From Pseudoneurospora amorphoporcata (taxonomy: Eukaryota > Ascomycota > Sordariomycetes > Sordariales > Sordariaceae): a stretch of 64,000 bases of DNA. Of this stretch, positions 1 through 9,986 are shown in pieces. The stretch lies in contig MU859186.1 of assembly GCA_033297205.1 (NCBI GenBank), positions 39,668 to 103,667 of the forward strand, given 5' to 3'. The notes under the pieces were generated by a model, which searched no databases, was not told where the DNA came from, and saw nothing but the letters and a program-made list of their open reading frames with translations. Numbering within the stretch: position 1 is the stretch's first letter; every line of letters begins with the position of its first letter. The position numbers and the translations under genes are program-made.

Positions 1-2080
1 TTTCAAGGAGATCCAGACACATTATGAGCACCGTTCCAAATCGCTGATTAGGCTGGGGAATGTGCTGAATAATACGTCGACTCCCCCAGGGTTTCTTTCG
101 GACGGCGGGCTTGACGATGCCCTCCAGGTTCTGCGAAATTACAACAAGCAAGCCATTGCCGAGTCAAACAAAGCACGCGAGATAGAAGAGGACGTTATAC
201 TGGCACTCACTGGCTTACGGAGTGACCTACATCAGAAGATCAAGGAAATCAAAAACCTGTCTGGCGATTTCAAAAACTCGGTTGACAAGGAAATGGAGGC
301 CACTCGAAGAGCTGTGAACAGTCTCCAGGAGATCCTTGGCAAGACCGATCTTGACCCAGCTCTTACAACCGGCAAAGAAGATCCCTATCTCTTGCGCCTA
401 GCAGTGGATCGCCAGCTGGAAAGGCAGATTGACGAGGAGAACTATTTGCATCAGGTACGCACTTCTCACCACGTGGCTTGCTGGGAGAATCCTATTCACA
501 GCTAACTGTCGTTTCCAAAGGCTTACCTGAACCTCGAGAGTTCAGGACGGGAGCTTGAGTCCATCGTCGTTGGCGAAATACAAAAGTCCTACAATGCTTA
601 TGCTGGTATTCTCAAGAGAGAGTCGGATGTTGCTTACAGTGCTATTGAAGAGCTTCGAATTGGTCCAATTTCCATGCCCAAGGATACCGAATGGAACTCC
701 TTCATTCGAAAAGATGAACAGTTTGTGGACCCGGACGTGCCCATGCGATCGGCCGAATTCATTCACTATCCTGGTCGTGATCACCACGCTTGTCAGGAAA
801 TCCGGGCGGGTCTTTTGGAGCGCAAAAGCAAGTATCTGAAAAGCTATTCGGCAGGATGGTAAGTAGCCGAGCCACCAGGCTCAACCCGGCAGTGGATATT
901 CCGTCCTAATGCTAACAACAGCAGGTATGTACTCTCGCCTACCCACCTACACGAGTTCAGGTCTGCCGATAAGGGACAAGGGCCGGTCATGTCCCTTTAC
1001 CTTCCTGAGCAAAAGCTTGGATCTCATTCCACTGAGGGCAGTTCGTCCAACAAATTCATTCTTAAAGGACGTCAAACCGGAACCATGCACCGTGGCCATA
1101 CATGGGTATTCCGCGCTGAGAGCCATGATACGATGATGGCATGGTATGAGGACATCAAGATGCTTACCGAGCGGACCCCGGAAGAACGCACCAATTTCCT
1201 TCGCGGCCATGGAAGGAGCTACAGCAGGTCCTCCCAGCGGTCCTCCATCAGTAGCGACGGAGTCAATGACGACGAGGAGCCTCCATTTTCGGCAAACGTG
1301 GCATATGTCAACCAGCCGCCAAGGCAAGACGGTCTGCCGCGACGTCCTTCAGGTGGGCGATTCCCATCTGATCTCCAGGTAAACGCACAAAGACACTTAC
1401 AGGTTCCCGTTTCCCCGCTTAGTGTGAGTTCCGGAAACGACGAGAACGGTATTATCGATGCCACCGCAGCTACCACATTGCCAGGAAGTGCCATAGAGCA
1501 ACGCGACAGAACACGGGAATCGAATCCACCGGACTGCGAGGGGCCAACTCTTACAGCATACCAGGGCGATTACACTTATACCAACCCAAACCGGAGTCAA
1601 GCTCGTCATTTCAACAACGACCTTGACGGCCAACCCCTCCCAATGCCTCATACTGCTGGAAACCAAGGCGATGGTGTGATCCGGAAATATAGCGAACAAA
1701 CTGATGGCCGTCGAATCAGTAATCCCGATATGACATTACTTGCTAGCCGGAACCACGAAGCGGATGAGCAAAGCGTTCGTCACGGTCAACGATCGGTTGA
1801 TTCCGATATTAGAGGTTTCCCAGTCTCCATGGGTGCACACCAAGCAGTGTCCTCAACGGAGGTCAAGAGTGGCACGCACAACGGTATCGCATCTACGAGT
1901 GCTCAACATCCCAGCCATGCAATGCCAAGAACAGTTATGGTCGGGCAAATGGACAGTAACAATGGCGGTGGCGGTTTCCAGGATCGAACACGCCCAAATA
2001 TTGAAGGGATGCGCAATGATAGCGTTCCGACCATTTCCCACCTTCATATACCTGGTGAATATCCGAAGAACTCTTCATAG
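1..2080 (+). CDS. slm1: Slm1/Slm2-type PH-domain protein (5' partial)
   Basis: Eisosome/TORC2-linked PI(4,5)P2-binding protein of the Slm1 family. The gene runs off the left edge; the frame is open from base 2. Exons are <1-454, 521-858 and 925-2080. Introns of 66 nt each rejoin the frame, giving ...ENYLHQ/AYLNL... and ...KSYSAG/WYVLSPTHLHEF.... The first part is a helical, F-BAR-like region with charged heptads. It is followed by a PH domain starting near ...AGLLERKSKYLKSYS, with basic residues in the first loop, and ending near WYEDIKMLTERT. The rest, about 300 residues, is low-complexity and rich in S, N, Q and P, probably disordered. In yeast, Slm proteins bind PI(4,5)P2 at the plasma membrane and hand TORC2 its substrate Ypk1; that role here is inferred from family. 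The start codon and perhaps a first exon lie outside the window. Confidence 0.9.
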
Positions 2081-2937
2081 TCTCAGCTCACCTAAACGTC
2101 TACCGTTGATCCCGGTCGTCGATCAACCGACCAGCTTGAGCATGCTCGGGTGGCTTGTAAGACAGTGCAGCTTCAACGTCGACATAGAGCAAGGGTGGTT
2201 GGTAACCGTCGCTTTGTCTTGACTTTTCCTTCTCTTTCCTTCATTTTACGCATAAGGATACTGTGCACTCACTGCTTTTCTGTCTTTGAGGGACTCTCTT
2301 GGTTGCTGTCAATGTGGTAGTGGAAGTGGTAGTGGCGGTAAGCACGGCAAGAGGAAAGGATAGGGATCCGGGATTGGTATGGTTTTTTGAGTCCCAGAAA
2401 GTACATGTTTGCCATTGTCATGTGGGTGCTCTTCTAATCATCAGTCTATGGGTAGCTTGGAGTTTGTCAGCAGAATGTGCATTTGGATCCTTCGAAGTCG
2501 TTAAACATGCCGCCAGGCTGCTGGCACTTCCCCTGCGTGTTGCTCCAAATAAGTTCCAGGTCGTCATGAAAATTCACAGTCACTGTGTAGCTAGGGAGGT
2601 GTGTTTGTACGGCGATGTGACTCGATGATATAGTATTAGAACGGGTTATTTACTTCCGAACAATGGAGAGCGTGTTGTAAATAGTAGGCATAGCAGCGAA
2701 CGGGCCGAAAAACCATCAGGGTGGATGGTGGAATAAGCAAGTTCAGTGATACCTCGCGGAACAAGTCGTCCTCGGGTCATCGGAATGTAGACCACGACTA
2801 GTCAAACTGGGTAGTGGTTGGAAGTCGACTTTAAAGACTCGAAAAGTCAATACGTTTTGGTTCCAAGCGACCGTAAGGTCATCATCCACCCTCGAATGCC
2901 TAAGCTACATAGCTATTCTACACCCTTGCCCTGTAAC

Positions 2938-3175
2938 GTTCGTTAGCGCGAGACTTCACTGCGCACTCTGCCCAGCTCAACCATATATCTACCAAATTTC
3001 ATGCAAAAACTGGTATCAGACCGATTCGTTTCGAGAGCTTTAGATTTTCTCTTTAATGTTTTGCTTCAAATGTGGTTGTCCTGTTATTTTTCTATGTTGT
3101 TTTGTAGACCCCTGTCTTAAGAACTGCGCTAAAATACAAACCAGTATTGAACTGTATATATATTAGTACTGGTAA
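2938..3175 (+). repeat. Degraded repeat unit, copy A
   Basis: First of three related ~236-bp units. It starts at GTTCGTTAGCGCGAGACTTC and keeps landmarks shared with the next unit in the same order: GACTTCAC, CAGCTCAAC/CAATTCAAC, CTACCAAATTT/CTACTAATTTT and GACCCCTGTCTTAAG/ACCCCTATTATAAG. It has the highest GC of the three. Differences from copy B are largely C-to-T or G-to-A, as RIP would give. Confidence 0.7.
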
Positions 3176-3409
3176 GTTTGTTAGCTTGGGACTTCACAAC
3201 GTACTCTTTGCAATTCAACTAATATTCTACTAATTTTTGTATAAGAAGTTAGTACTAACTCAATACGTTTCCGCTATATTATAGACTTTCTTCAATTTTC
3301 TATTTTAAATATAATTATCTCGTTATTTCTTATTAAGTTTCTTATACCCCTATTATAAGGACTATGCTAATAAACTTTTAAGTACTAATATATATATTAG
3401 TTATATTAA
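3176..3409 (+). repeat. Degraded repeat unit, copy B (direct)
   Basis: Direct tandem copy of the unit at 2938, beginning GTTTGTTAGCTTGGGACTTC. It is much richer in A and T than copy A. A further start (GTTTGTTAGCGCG) follows at about 3410, where the orientation then flips. No open reading frame of note. Confidence 0.7.
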
Positions 3410-3424
3410 GTTTGTTAGCGCGGT

Positions 3425-3612
3425 TCTTGTAATGGGAGTTTACAAAATTTAATAAGAAAACAATAGGATAACAATATTCAAAAATGAAAAATTAGAAAGA
3501 TTATATTAATAGAAAAAACGCATTAGGTTAATACTAACTTCTTACATAAAAATTAGTAAAATATTAGTTAAGTTGTGAAGAGTACGTTATAAAGTCCTAC
3601 GCTAATAATGCT
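3425..3612 (-). repeat. Degraded repeat unit, copy C (inverted)
   Basis: Read on the minus strand from 3612, this starts TTAGCGTAGGACTTTATAAC and then shows CTAATATTTTACTAATTTTT and GTAAGAAGTTAGTATTAAC, matching copy B in order. It is therefore an inverted third copy. B and C together form a long imperfect hairpin. Very low GC and TpA-rich. Confidence 0.65.
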
Positions 3613-4378
3613 ATGAAGTTAGTACAAAATTAGCAGAGCTGGATGTACATACTTTAAGTTATCTTGGATACTGTATAAACTCAGAGGATAGATTTTCACT
3701 TACTAGGGCAATAATGCATAATCAGTACACTTGAGGCACCTCTAGCATGGCACATGCTCGAATTCTCTTCTTGAACCCAAGACATCCAATGTATAGATTC
3801 TATCAATTAGGCCTTGGAAGCTGAAAATCTATTTCCCCAGTTTATACGGTATGGTATGTATGCGAGTACTGTCACTTTAGACGTTAGACGATGCCTACCT
3901 CGAAGTGGTAGTGAGTATGAACATATGCGGCTAGAAATCGCCCGGCTGTCTCCCTCGCACTAACATTAACGTCAGGCACAGGGCTCCCGAGTAGGGAAGT
4001 ACCTGGACAAACATCCCAATTCCCGAAAGAGGTGGAAGAAGTCTCATCTTCCATTGCATACCCTTGGCGTGGTAGCGAGGTACGTACATATACCGCTACC
4101 CGTGCCGCTAACGCTGTTAGTAGCCTACACATCCGCCAAAGGACAACTTGGCTCCATCAACCTTCATTCATTTCTGTGTTGCAGTCCATATCGCCCTTCA
4201 TTCCCTTTTCACTCTGTCAATCTTTGGGCCTTCTGAACTTTAATTCTCTTGAACCCAGATCTAACCGTGGCCATTTTTTCCCTCCAGTCTTTACATTCCC
4301 TAATAACGACTCGATAACCAAGCCTTTGCGTATCGAGCTCAGGGGACGATTGGCTTACGACCTTCCCCATCGTCCAAG

Positions 4379-6014
4379 ATGCTGGTCCGGCTATCAGCCC
4401 TTGCCGTTGCGGCCGCTTCTATCGTGAACGGCCTTTCTCCAGCCGAGATACCCACCGACTTGCCCGTATCCAACCTCCTCGCTTCGGCACAAAGCCATCT
4501 CTCCAAGGGGGAGACCAACGATGCGCTCATCTACTATGATGCTGCCATTGCTCGCGACCCCTCCAACTACCTGACCTTCTTCAAGCGTGCTACCACCTAC
4601 CTTTCGCTCGGCCGTACCTCGCAAGCAACCGACGACTTCAACAAGGTGCTTGCGCTCAAGCCTGGTTTCGAAGGTGCCCACATCCAGTTGGGCAAGCTGA
4701 AGGCGCGAGGCGCCGACTGGGACGCCGCAAGGGAACACTACGAGAAGGCAAGGAAGGCGGACGAACTAGCTGCGCTGGAGGATGCCGCTATTGCCGCCGG
4801 CCTCGCCGAGAAGGCAGCAGCCACCGGGGACTGGGAGGAATGTGTTACGCAAGCCGGAGCCGCTATCATGGTTGCGAACCGGGCTGTTGCGCTGCGCGAG
4901 TTACGATCCAAGTGTTTATTCGAGCGAGGTGACTTGGAGATGGGCATGAGCGACCTACAGCATATCTTGCAAATGAAGCCCGGCGACACAACCCCACACC
5001 TCAAAGTCTCGGCCATCTCCTTCTACGCCCTCGGCGATCTACCAGGGGGGTTGGCAGCTATCAGGAAATGTCTACATTCCGATCCGGACAGCAAGGTATG
5101 CGCGAGGTTGCTGAAGGAAGAGAAGATGACGGACAAGATGGTCCAGAAAGCGATCAAGGCGTTGGACAAGAAACAACCAATGACGGCCGTGAAAAACCTG
5201 GTCCCGAGCCAAGAAGGGGAAGGCCTCATTCAGAAGGTAAAGAGCCAAGTAGAGAAGCTTCGGGCGGACGGGACAATTCCTAAGTCCGCGGGTAATGCAT
5301 TGGTAGGACAACTAGTAGAATTGGCGTGCCAGGCATACTTTGAAGTAAGTCGATTTCTCAAGCGGCCCCCCAGTTCAATATGAGTAGGGAACAGGGCATC
5401 TGACACCAGCTCCCTTTCACCAGTCCAACAGCAAGAAAGCCTCCACCTACTGCGCCGAATCGCTAGCCATCAACCCCAATGCCCTCTATGCCCTCCTCCA
5501 CCAATCGCAAGTCCAGATCGCGGCAGAAGAGTTCGACGCCGCCAGCGCTACCCTTCAAAAGGCCCAAGAGGAACACCCTGCCAAATCAGACGTCATCAAC
5601 CCCCTCGTCCAGAAGGCCCAGATCGCACTCAAACGCTCCAAGACGAAGGACTACTACAAGGTCCTGGGCGTCTCCCACGATGCGGATGAGAGACAGATCA
5701 AGTCAGCCTACCGCAAGCTCTCCAAGGTTCACCACCCAGACAAGGCAGCCAAGCAAGGATTGACCAAGGAAGCGGCCGAGAAGAAGATGGCTCAAATCAA
5801 CGAGGCCTACGAGGTACTGAGCGACCCCGAGCTACGAGCACGGTTCGACAGAGGTGACGATCCGAACTCGCACGAGGGGCAGCAGGGAGGAGGACAACCC
5901 TTTGGCGGGCATGGTGGGAATCCGTTTATGTTCCAACAGGGCGGACCGGGAGGCGGATTCCGATTCCAGTATGGGAGCGGCGGGTTTCCGGGAGGGTTTC
6001 CGTTTGGTGGCTAA
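4379..6014 (+). CDS. dnajc3: ER-lumenal TPR/J-domain co-chaperone (P58IPK/DNAJC3 type)
   Basis: Co-chaperone of BiP/Kar2 in the ER lumen, predicted by family. Exons are 4379-5344 and 5424-6014; the phase-0 intron joins ...ACQAYFE to SNSKKAST.... The product is about 518 residues, close to animal P58IPK (~504). It starts with a hydrophobic signal peptide (MLVRLSALAVAAASIVNG). TPR helices follow (for example SHLSKGETNDALIYYDAAIARD). The J domain begins near TKDYYKVLGVSHDADERQIK and has the HPD motif (KVHHPDKA). The end is a G/F-rich tail finishing FPGGFPFGG. There is no KDEL/HDEL-type retention signal. It is convergent with mitoferrin downstream. The ATG at 4379 is chosen because it gives the signal peptide. 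Confidence 0.93.
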
Positions 6015-7008
6015 GCATCGCGGCACAGCTCATCGTAGGGGTGTATGGGCGGATTCCAAAAGCATGTGGAAGGCCATTTTGTCCTTGGTTATGGTGTCTA
6101 GCGCGCGACACGTTTGAATCTTTAGGGTCGGGAAGGAAGCTTTGATTAGGGAGTTCGGGTGTTAAAGCTGCGGTTTCTTCTTCTTCAAGGAGTAACAGGA
6201 CGAATGAGCGAGAGGAGAACACACGATAATTATTGTTCATAATTGCAGCCATAATAAACTTGGTCAAATGTGAATCATGGTTGTCCTCGTATAGAGGTGT
6301 AAGGTATGGTGATACATATGTGATATACAAAAGTCAAGATCGTATGAACAACGTGCAAGAGCTAGATACTGGTTTTTGCACGCAGCTACCCCTGGTCCCA
6401 CATGACCTCGCCATCATATATACAAGTGCAATCAGGCCACTAAAGACCAAGGACAGACTAGCAGCGCAACAGGCTTTGCCTTTTCTGTATCGACCACGCT
6501 ATCAGAACGCACCGACAGCCTGTATCTCCATAGGCAAGACCCATGGCTTTGGGGGTGAACCAAGGAACTGTCGGGAACAATTTACGCGAGCGGTATCAAG
6601 AAAAGAAGACAAGGCAACAAAACTCTATTACGTACATGGGTCGGATTTTGTGCTGCTTGTTTTTTTTTGCCTTGTATCGAAATCGTCGCTTGGTATTGCG
6701 CCAAAAACCCGTTGTCCCTGACCGGGTTGAAGGGACTCTTGTGCCCATCTAGCCAGCCTCCAAGTTCCCCGTTCCGCAATACGCCCCTCGCAACCAACGC
6801 GCCCGGGCATTTGCCCGTTCCCAGACGGACGCCAAGGACGAATAAATGGTCATTCAATCCCCCGGAGGTGAGCATGTTGGAGTGGTGTCGAGCATCCCCC
6901 GCCTCGCACCCGAACGGCTCCATACCGCCGGGAACGAGGCGATGTCTTTCTTTTCTCCTCTTAACGCCGTGTATGCACATCCGAAGGTTTCGAGTTTCGA
7001 TGATCCGT
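6015..7008. other. Intergenic between convergent dnajc3 and mitoferrin
   Basis: 3' flanks of two convergent genes. Open frames seen here on both strands have no recognisable domain and look like chance frames. Nothing else stands out apart from a short T run near 6660-6668. Confidence 0.6.
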
Positions 7009-8405
7009 TCATGGCTGGCTGTTGTTCTGGTGAATAAAGTAGGCCCTAGAACATTCCATGTGTTAGCAGCAGCATATTGGGATAGTTTTAAAACTTTGGT
7101 AGCAAACGTGGGAACAACGTACTTGGACGCCTCATACGCCGACCAGCAGATGGCCGTGCTGGGCATGGTGGTCAACACTCTGGGCTTCAGGCCCTTGAAG
7201 AAGCCCTTGACACCCTCTCTCCTGTACAGCAGCTTGCACCCCGCCACAAAGCCGCTCACGGCTCTGACCTCAGCGTCCTGAGCGGCGCCACGGGTTTGCA
7301 GCATCGTCTTGATCACATCCATGGGCGTCGTAAGCGCGGCCGCGAAGCCACCAGCCACCGCACCAGCGAGGCAGTGTGTCGCTGGGTCGTACTTCTTGGT
7401 GGGGTTCATCGAGGTGGATATGGACTCATAGGCGAGGAACTGGAGCGCGGTGAAGGGGACGGTCATCGAAAGCGTGGTGGGGTAGGAGACGTAAAAAGCC
7501 CCGAGGCCCTCGTTCCGGTAGACATACTTGGCGCAGTCAAGCATGGAGCGGTACATCTTGGCCGAGTTCTGGATCTGCATGCGCTGCTTGATCACTGTGT
7601 TGCAACTGTGTCAGACTTTTCTGCTTTTGCGCGTACGATTCCGCAAGTGTATAGGTATATATATATGGGTGGGCATACCGTCGAAGGGGTTCATCAGGGC
7701 ATCACTGGCAATTGTCGCGCAAGCACCGCTAGTGGCAGCAGCGAGGAAATGATGCTCGCCAACCTTGTTACCGCCCATCAAGTGCTTGACAGCCTCGTAT
7801 GTCGCAAAGTAAACGGCGTGCGCAGGGCCTGGCAAAACAGGTGTTAGCTGGTTGCCGCGCGAGCGGAAGAGACGGAGGGGCAAACTAACCGGCTCCGGCA
7901 ATGACGCTGGACATGCCGCGCCACAGGCTGAAGACGCCCTCGGTCGAAGCGATTCGGTAGGTGCTCTGGACGACGCCATGATAGACGGCAGCAGGGTTCG
8001 AGTTCACAATCTGCATACGGGTCTGGGGGAATTCCATGACAGTCAGTCAGTGACTTGTTGAGGTCTCGCGTATGAACCCAAAAGGGACCGTTCGCCCACC
8101 TTAACAGCATCGATGGGGTACACTATGGGAGAAACAGTTAGCGCAGTCCCGGACCAAATAGTCGGCGATCGAACGCATCGGGCTACTGGGGAGGAAGGGG
8201 GGACATACTGGCGCAGTGCTCGGCGATACCAGCAAAGGCGCCGGCGGCCATGTTCTGGATGAGGGAAAAGTTGGGCGGGAGCGACTCATAGCTATGCGGA
8301 AAGGTGCGGTGTCAGCGGGCTCCGAGTTGTTCGCCATGTTCTCTGGTATGTCGCCGGCACGTACTCGTAATCCTCCTCCTCGTCGATAATGTTTGGCTGG
8401 GTCAT
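7009..8405 (-). CDS. mrs4: Mitoferrin-type mitochondrial iron carrier (Mrs3/Mrs4)
   Basis: Inner-membrane carrier importing ferrous iron for heme and Fe-S synthesis. Seven exons, read from the right: 8405-8365, 8291-8209, 8122-8100, 8022-7890, 7828-7679, 7594-7123 and 7045-7009, totalling 312 residues. All three carrier signatures are visible: YPIDAVKTRMQ, NPFDVIKQRMQ and TPMDVIKTMLQ. The Met-Asn before the second signature (ALMNPFD) is typical of mitoferrins rather than other SLC25 carriers. The last exon supplies AYFIHQNNSQP and a TGA stop. Exon 3 is only 23 nt. The ATG at 8405 is the first in frame after an upstream TAA. An open stretch just before it (EPFKLALSAGASEAVASK) could extend the protein if an upstream exon exists. 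Confidence 0.93.
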
Positions 8406-9986
8406 TTTGGAAGCCACAGCCTCCGATGCTCCCGCGCTGAGAGCCAGCTTGAAAGGCTCCTGGGACCGTCCTGGGAAGAGACGGCAAGGTATTTAGGGGA
8501 GGGGCGGGCGACGGGCGATGCGGACCAATACAGGTGTATTCCACAGAGACCGAGCGGTTGAGAAGGGCGGCAGCGAGGTGACGCAATGCAAAGGTGACTG
8601 CGATATAATGTAGCTGGCTGTGGGCCCTAGTTTCTAGCCTTTTTGCGCAACACCAGGGTCGAAGCCTGTGTATCAATGACGGCCAATCGAACTTCACACC
8701 AAAGGAATCGATTGTGTCGGCCAAGACTTGTTGTCGTCGGTTTCGGGCGTTGAGCGTTGTCGTCGCAACGGAGGGCGCGGAACGGAGGAGGGGGAGCAGA
8801 GGGGAGTCTGGTGGCGGTTCAAGCAAGGACGGGATTTTTGGGAACGATTGACGGATGAGGCGTCAGTTTTATCAATGTCCCGACCCGTAGTCGGCACGGC
8901 CTTGCCAGCAAAAAAATATCTGCTTGGCACCGCCGCAGCTTGCCAGACGAGACACGCCCACGGCCAGACACGCTCCAATACCGACGCCCGCAGCACCGTG
9001 CTCTGCCGCGGACCGTGGATCGCAACCTGGACTGACACCTCCAATGGCAGCGCACTTGACGGGGCCGCTGGAGCAATCCCAGTCCGGGAACCTTGAATTG
9101 TTTGGACAGGCTCGGCAGGGCATGGGTGACAAATCGCGGGCCCATGATGTTGATGCCAGATCATGGCTTTGATGCGCGGCGCAGCGATTTACGCAGCCAG
9201 CACATGCTTCCATCCATGGAGTTGGCGCGTTGAGAAGTGAACTCCATTCACTGCAGCCTCCCGCCAATTTGTAGGTAGTACTGAAAAACTCTGTAGCATC
9301 AGGATTCTACTCCCATCATTCAATCGGGCCTCCATTCCCAACCTCAATGCCATCCCATTGATTCCAAAAGCAGAGATGTCCACACTACCTAGTTGACCAT
9401 GTCAAGCAACCCCGCAATTGACGGAGTGGTTGAGGGGATTGTTCGCGCTGCGTCCGTCTCCGCTAGCGGCTTTTTTTGTCTCCCCCCCGGCCCGGGACCC
9501 CCAACCTTGAGGGCTTATCAGATCAAAGTCCCGAGGCCCATCAGCCAATCAAACAGCCTTGCTCAACCTCGGACAAGGCCGGATCGCTGATTGCGAGCCT
9601 GATTTCATATTTGTCCTCGAATCCTGGACGGCATCACCAGACTCAACTGCTGAGATGGAAAATTATCCGAGTGTCAATGGAATGGCTGAACACCTTTCCA
9701 GACCCCCCTTCCATCCTAGTCTCAGATTCAGACCTGGTCTGATCTGAGACTACCCTCTCTCTAGAGGCCGGTGTTTACATCAACTATAGTCGCGCCACTC
9801 TGTTGCCGAAAAGCTGCCGGGATAAAAATTGACCATCAAGTTTAATATTGCTACGAATATAGTTTGCTACAGCACCCACTATTCCTAGCGCTTTTCTCCA
9901 CTGTCATGCCAACATATGTTCGTGTCGTAATGCCTCCGCTTTCCTCTATCCAATTCCCCGTTCCGCCACGTGAGACTCTGTTAGTT
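8406..9986. other. Intergenic: mitoferrin promoter, atg9 3' flank
   Basis: Upstream region of mitoferrin and downstream region of atg9 (both on the minus strand). Several CCAAT boxes are present, for example at 9545-9549, and one siderophore-GATA consensus lies at 9515-9523. No convincing gene; overlapping open frames at 8700-9270 show no domains. Confidence 0.55.
9515..9523 (-). promoter_or_regulatory. Putative siderophore-GATA (SRE/SreA/Urbs1) site
   Basis: ATCTGATAA on the minus strand exactly matches ATCWGATAA, the consensus of fungal iron-responsive GATA repressors. It lies 1.1 kb upstream of the mitoferrin ATG, and mitoferrin is a known target class of these factors. A CCAAT box, the element used by the HapX complex, is 22 bp away at 9545. 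The same 9-mer also occurs at 16437 in a context with no iron link, so chance is possible. Confidence 0.4.

Larger units (their letters stand above)
2081..4378. other. Intergenic: slm1 3' side, degraded repeats, dnajc3 promoter
   Basis: No supportable gene. The first ~850 bases are ordinary 3' flank. About 2938-3640 is an AT-rich block of diverged repeat copies, annotated separately. From about 4140 the sequence becomes rich in T and C on the + strand, as is usual for fungal promoters and 5' leaders, and leads into the ATG at 4379. Confidence 0.6.

Noticed and set aside
8694..9267. Several overlapping frames upstream of mitoferrin
   Set aside because: Low-complexity, mutually overlapping, no splice-supported extension; the region is promoter.
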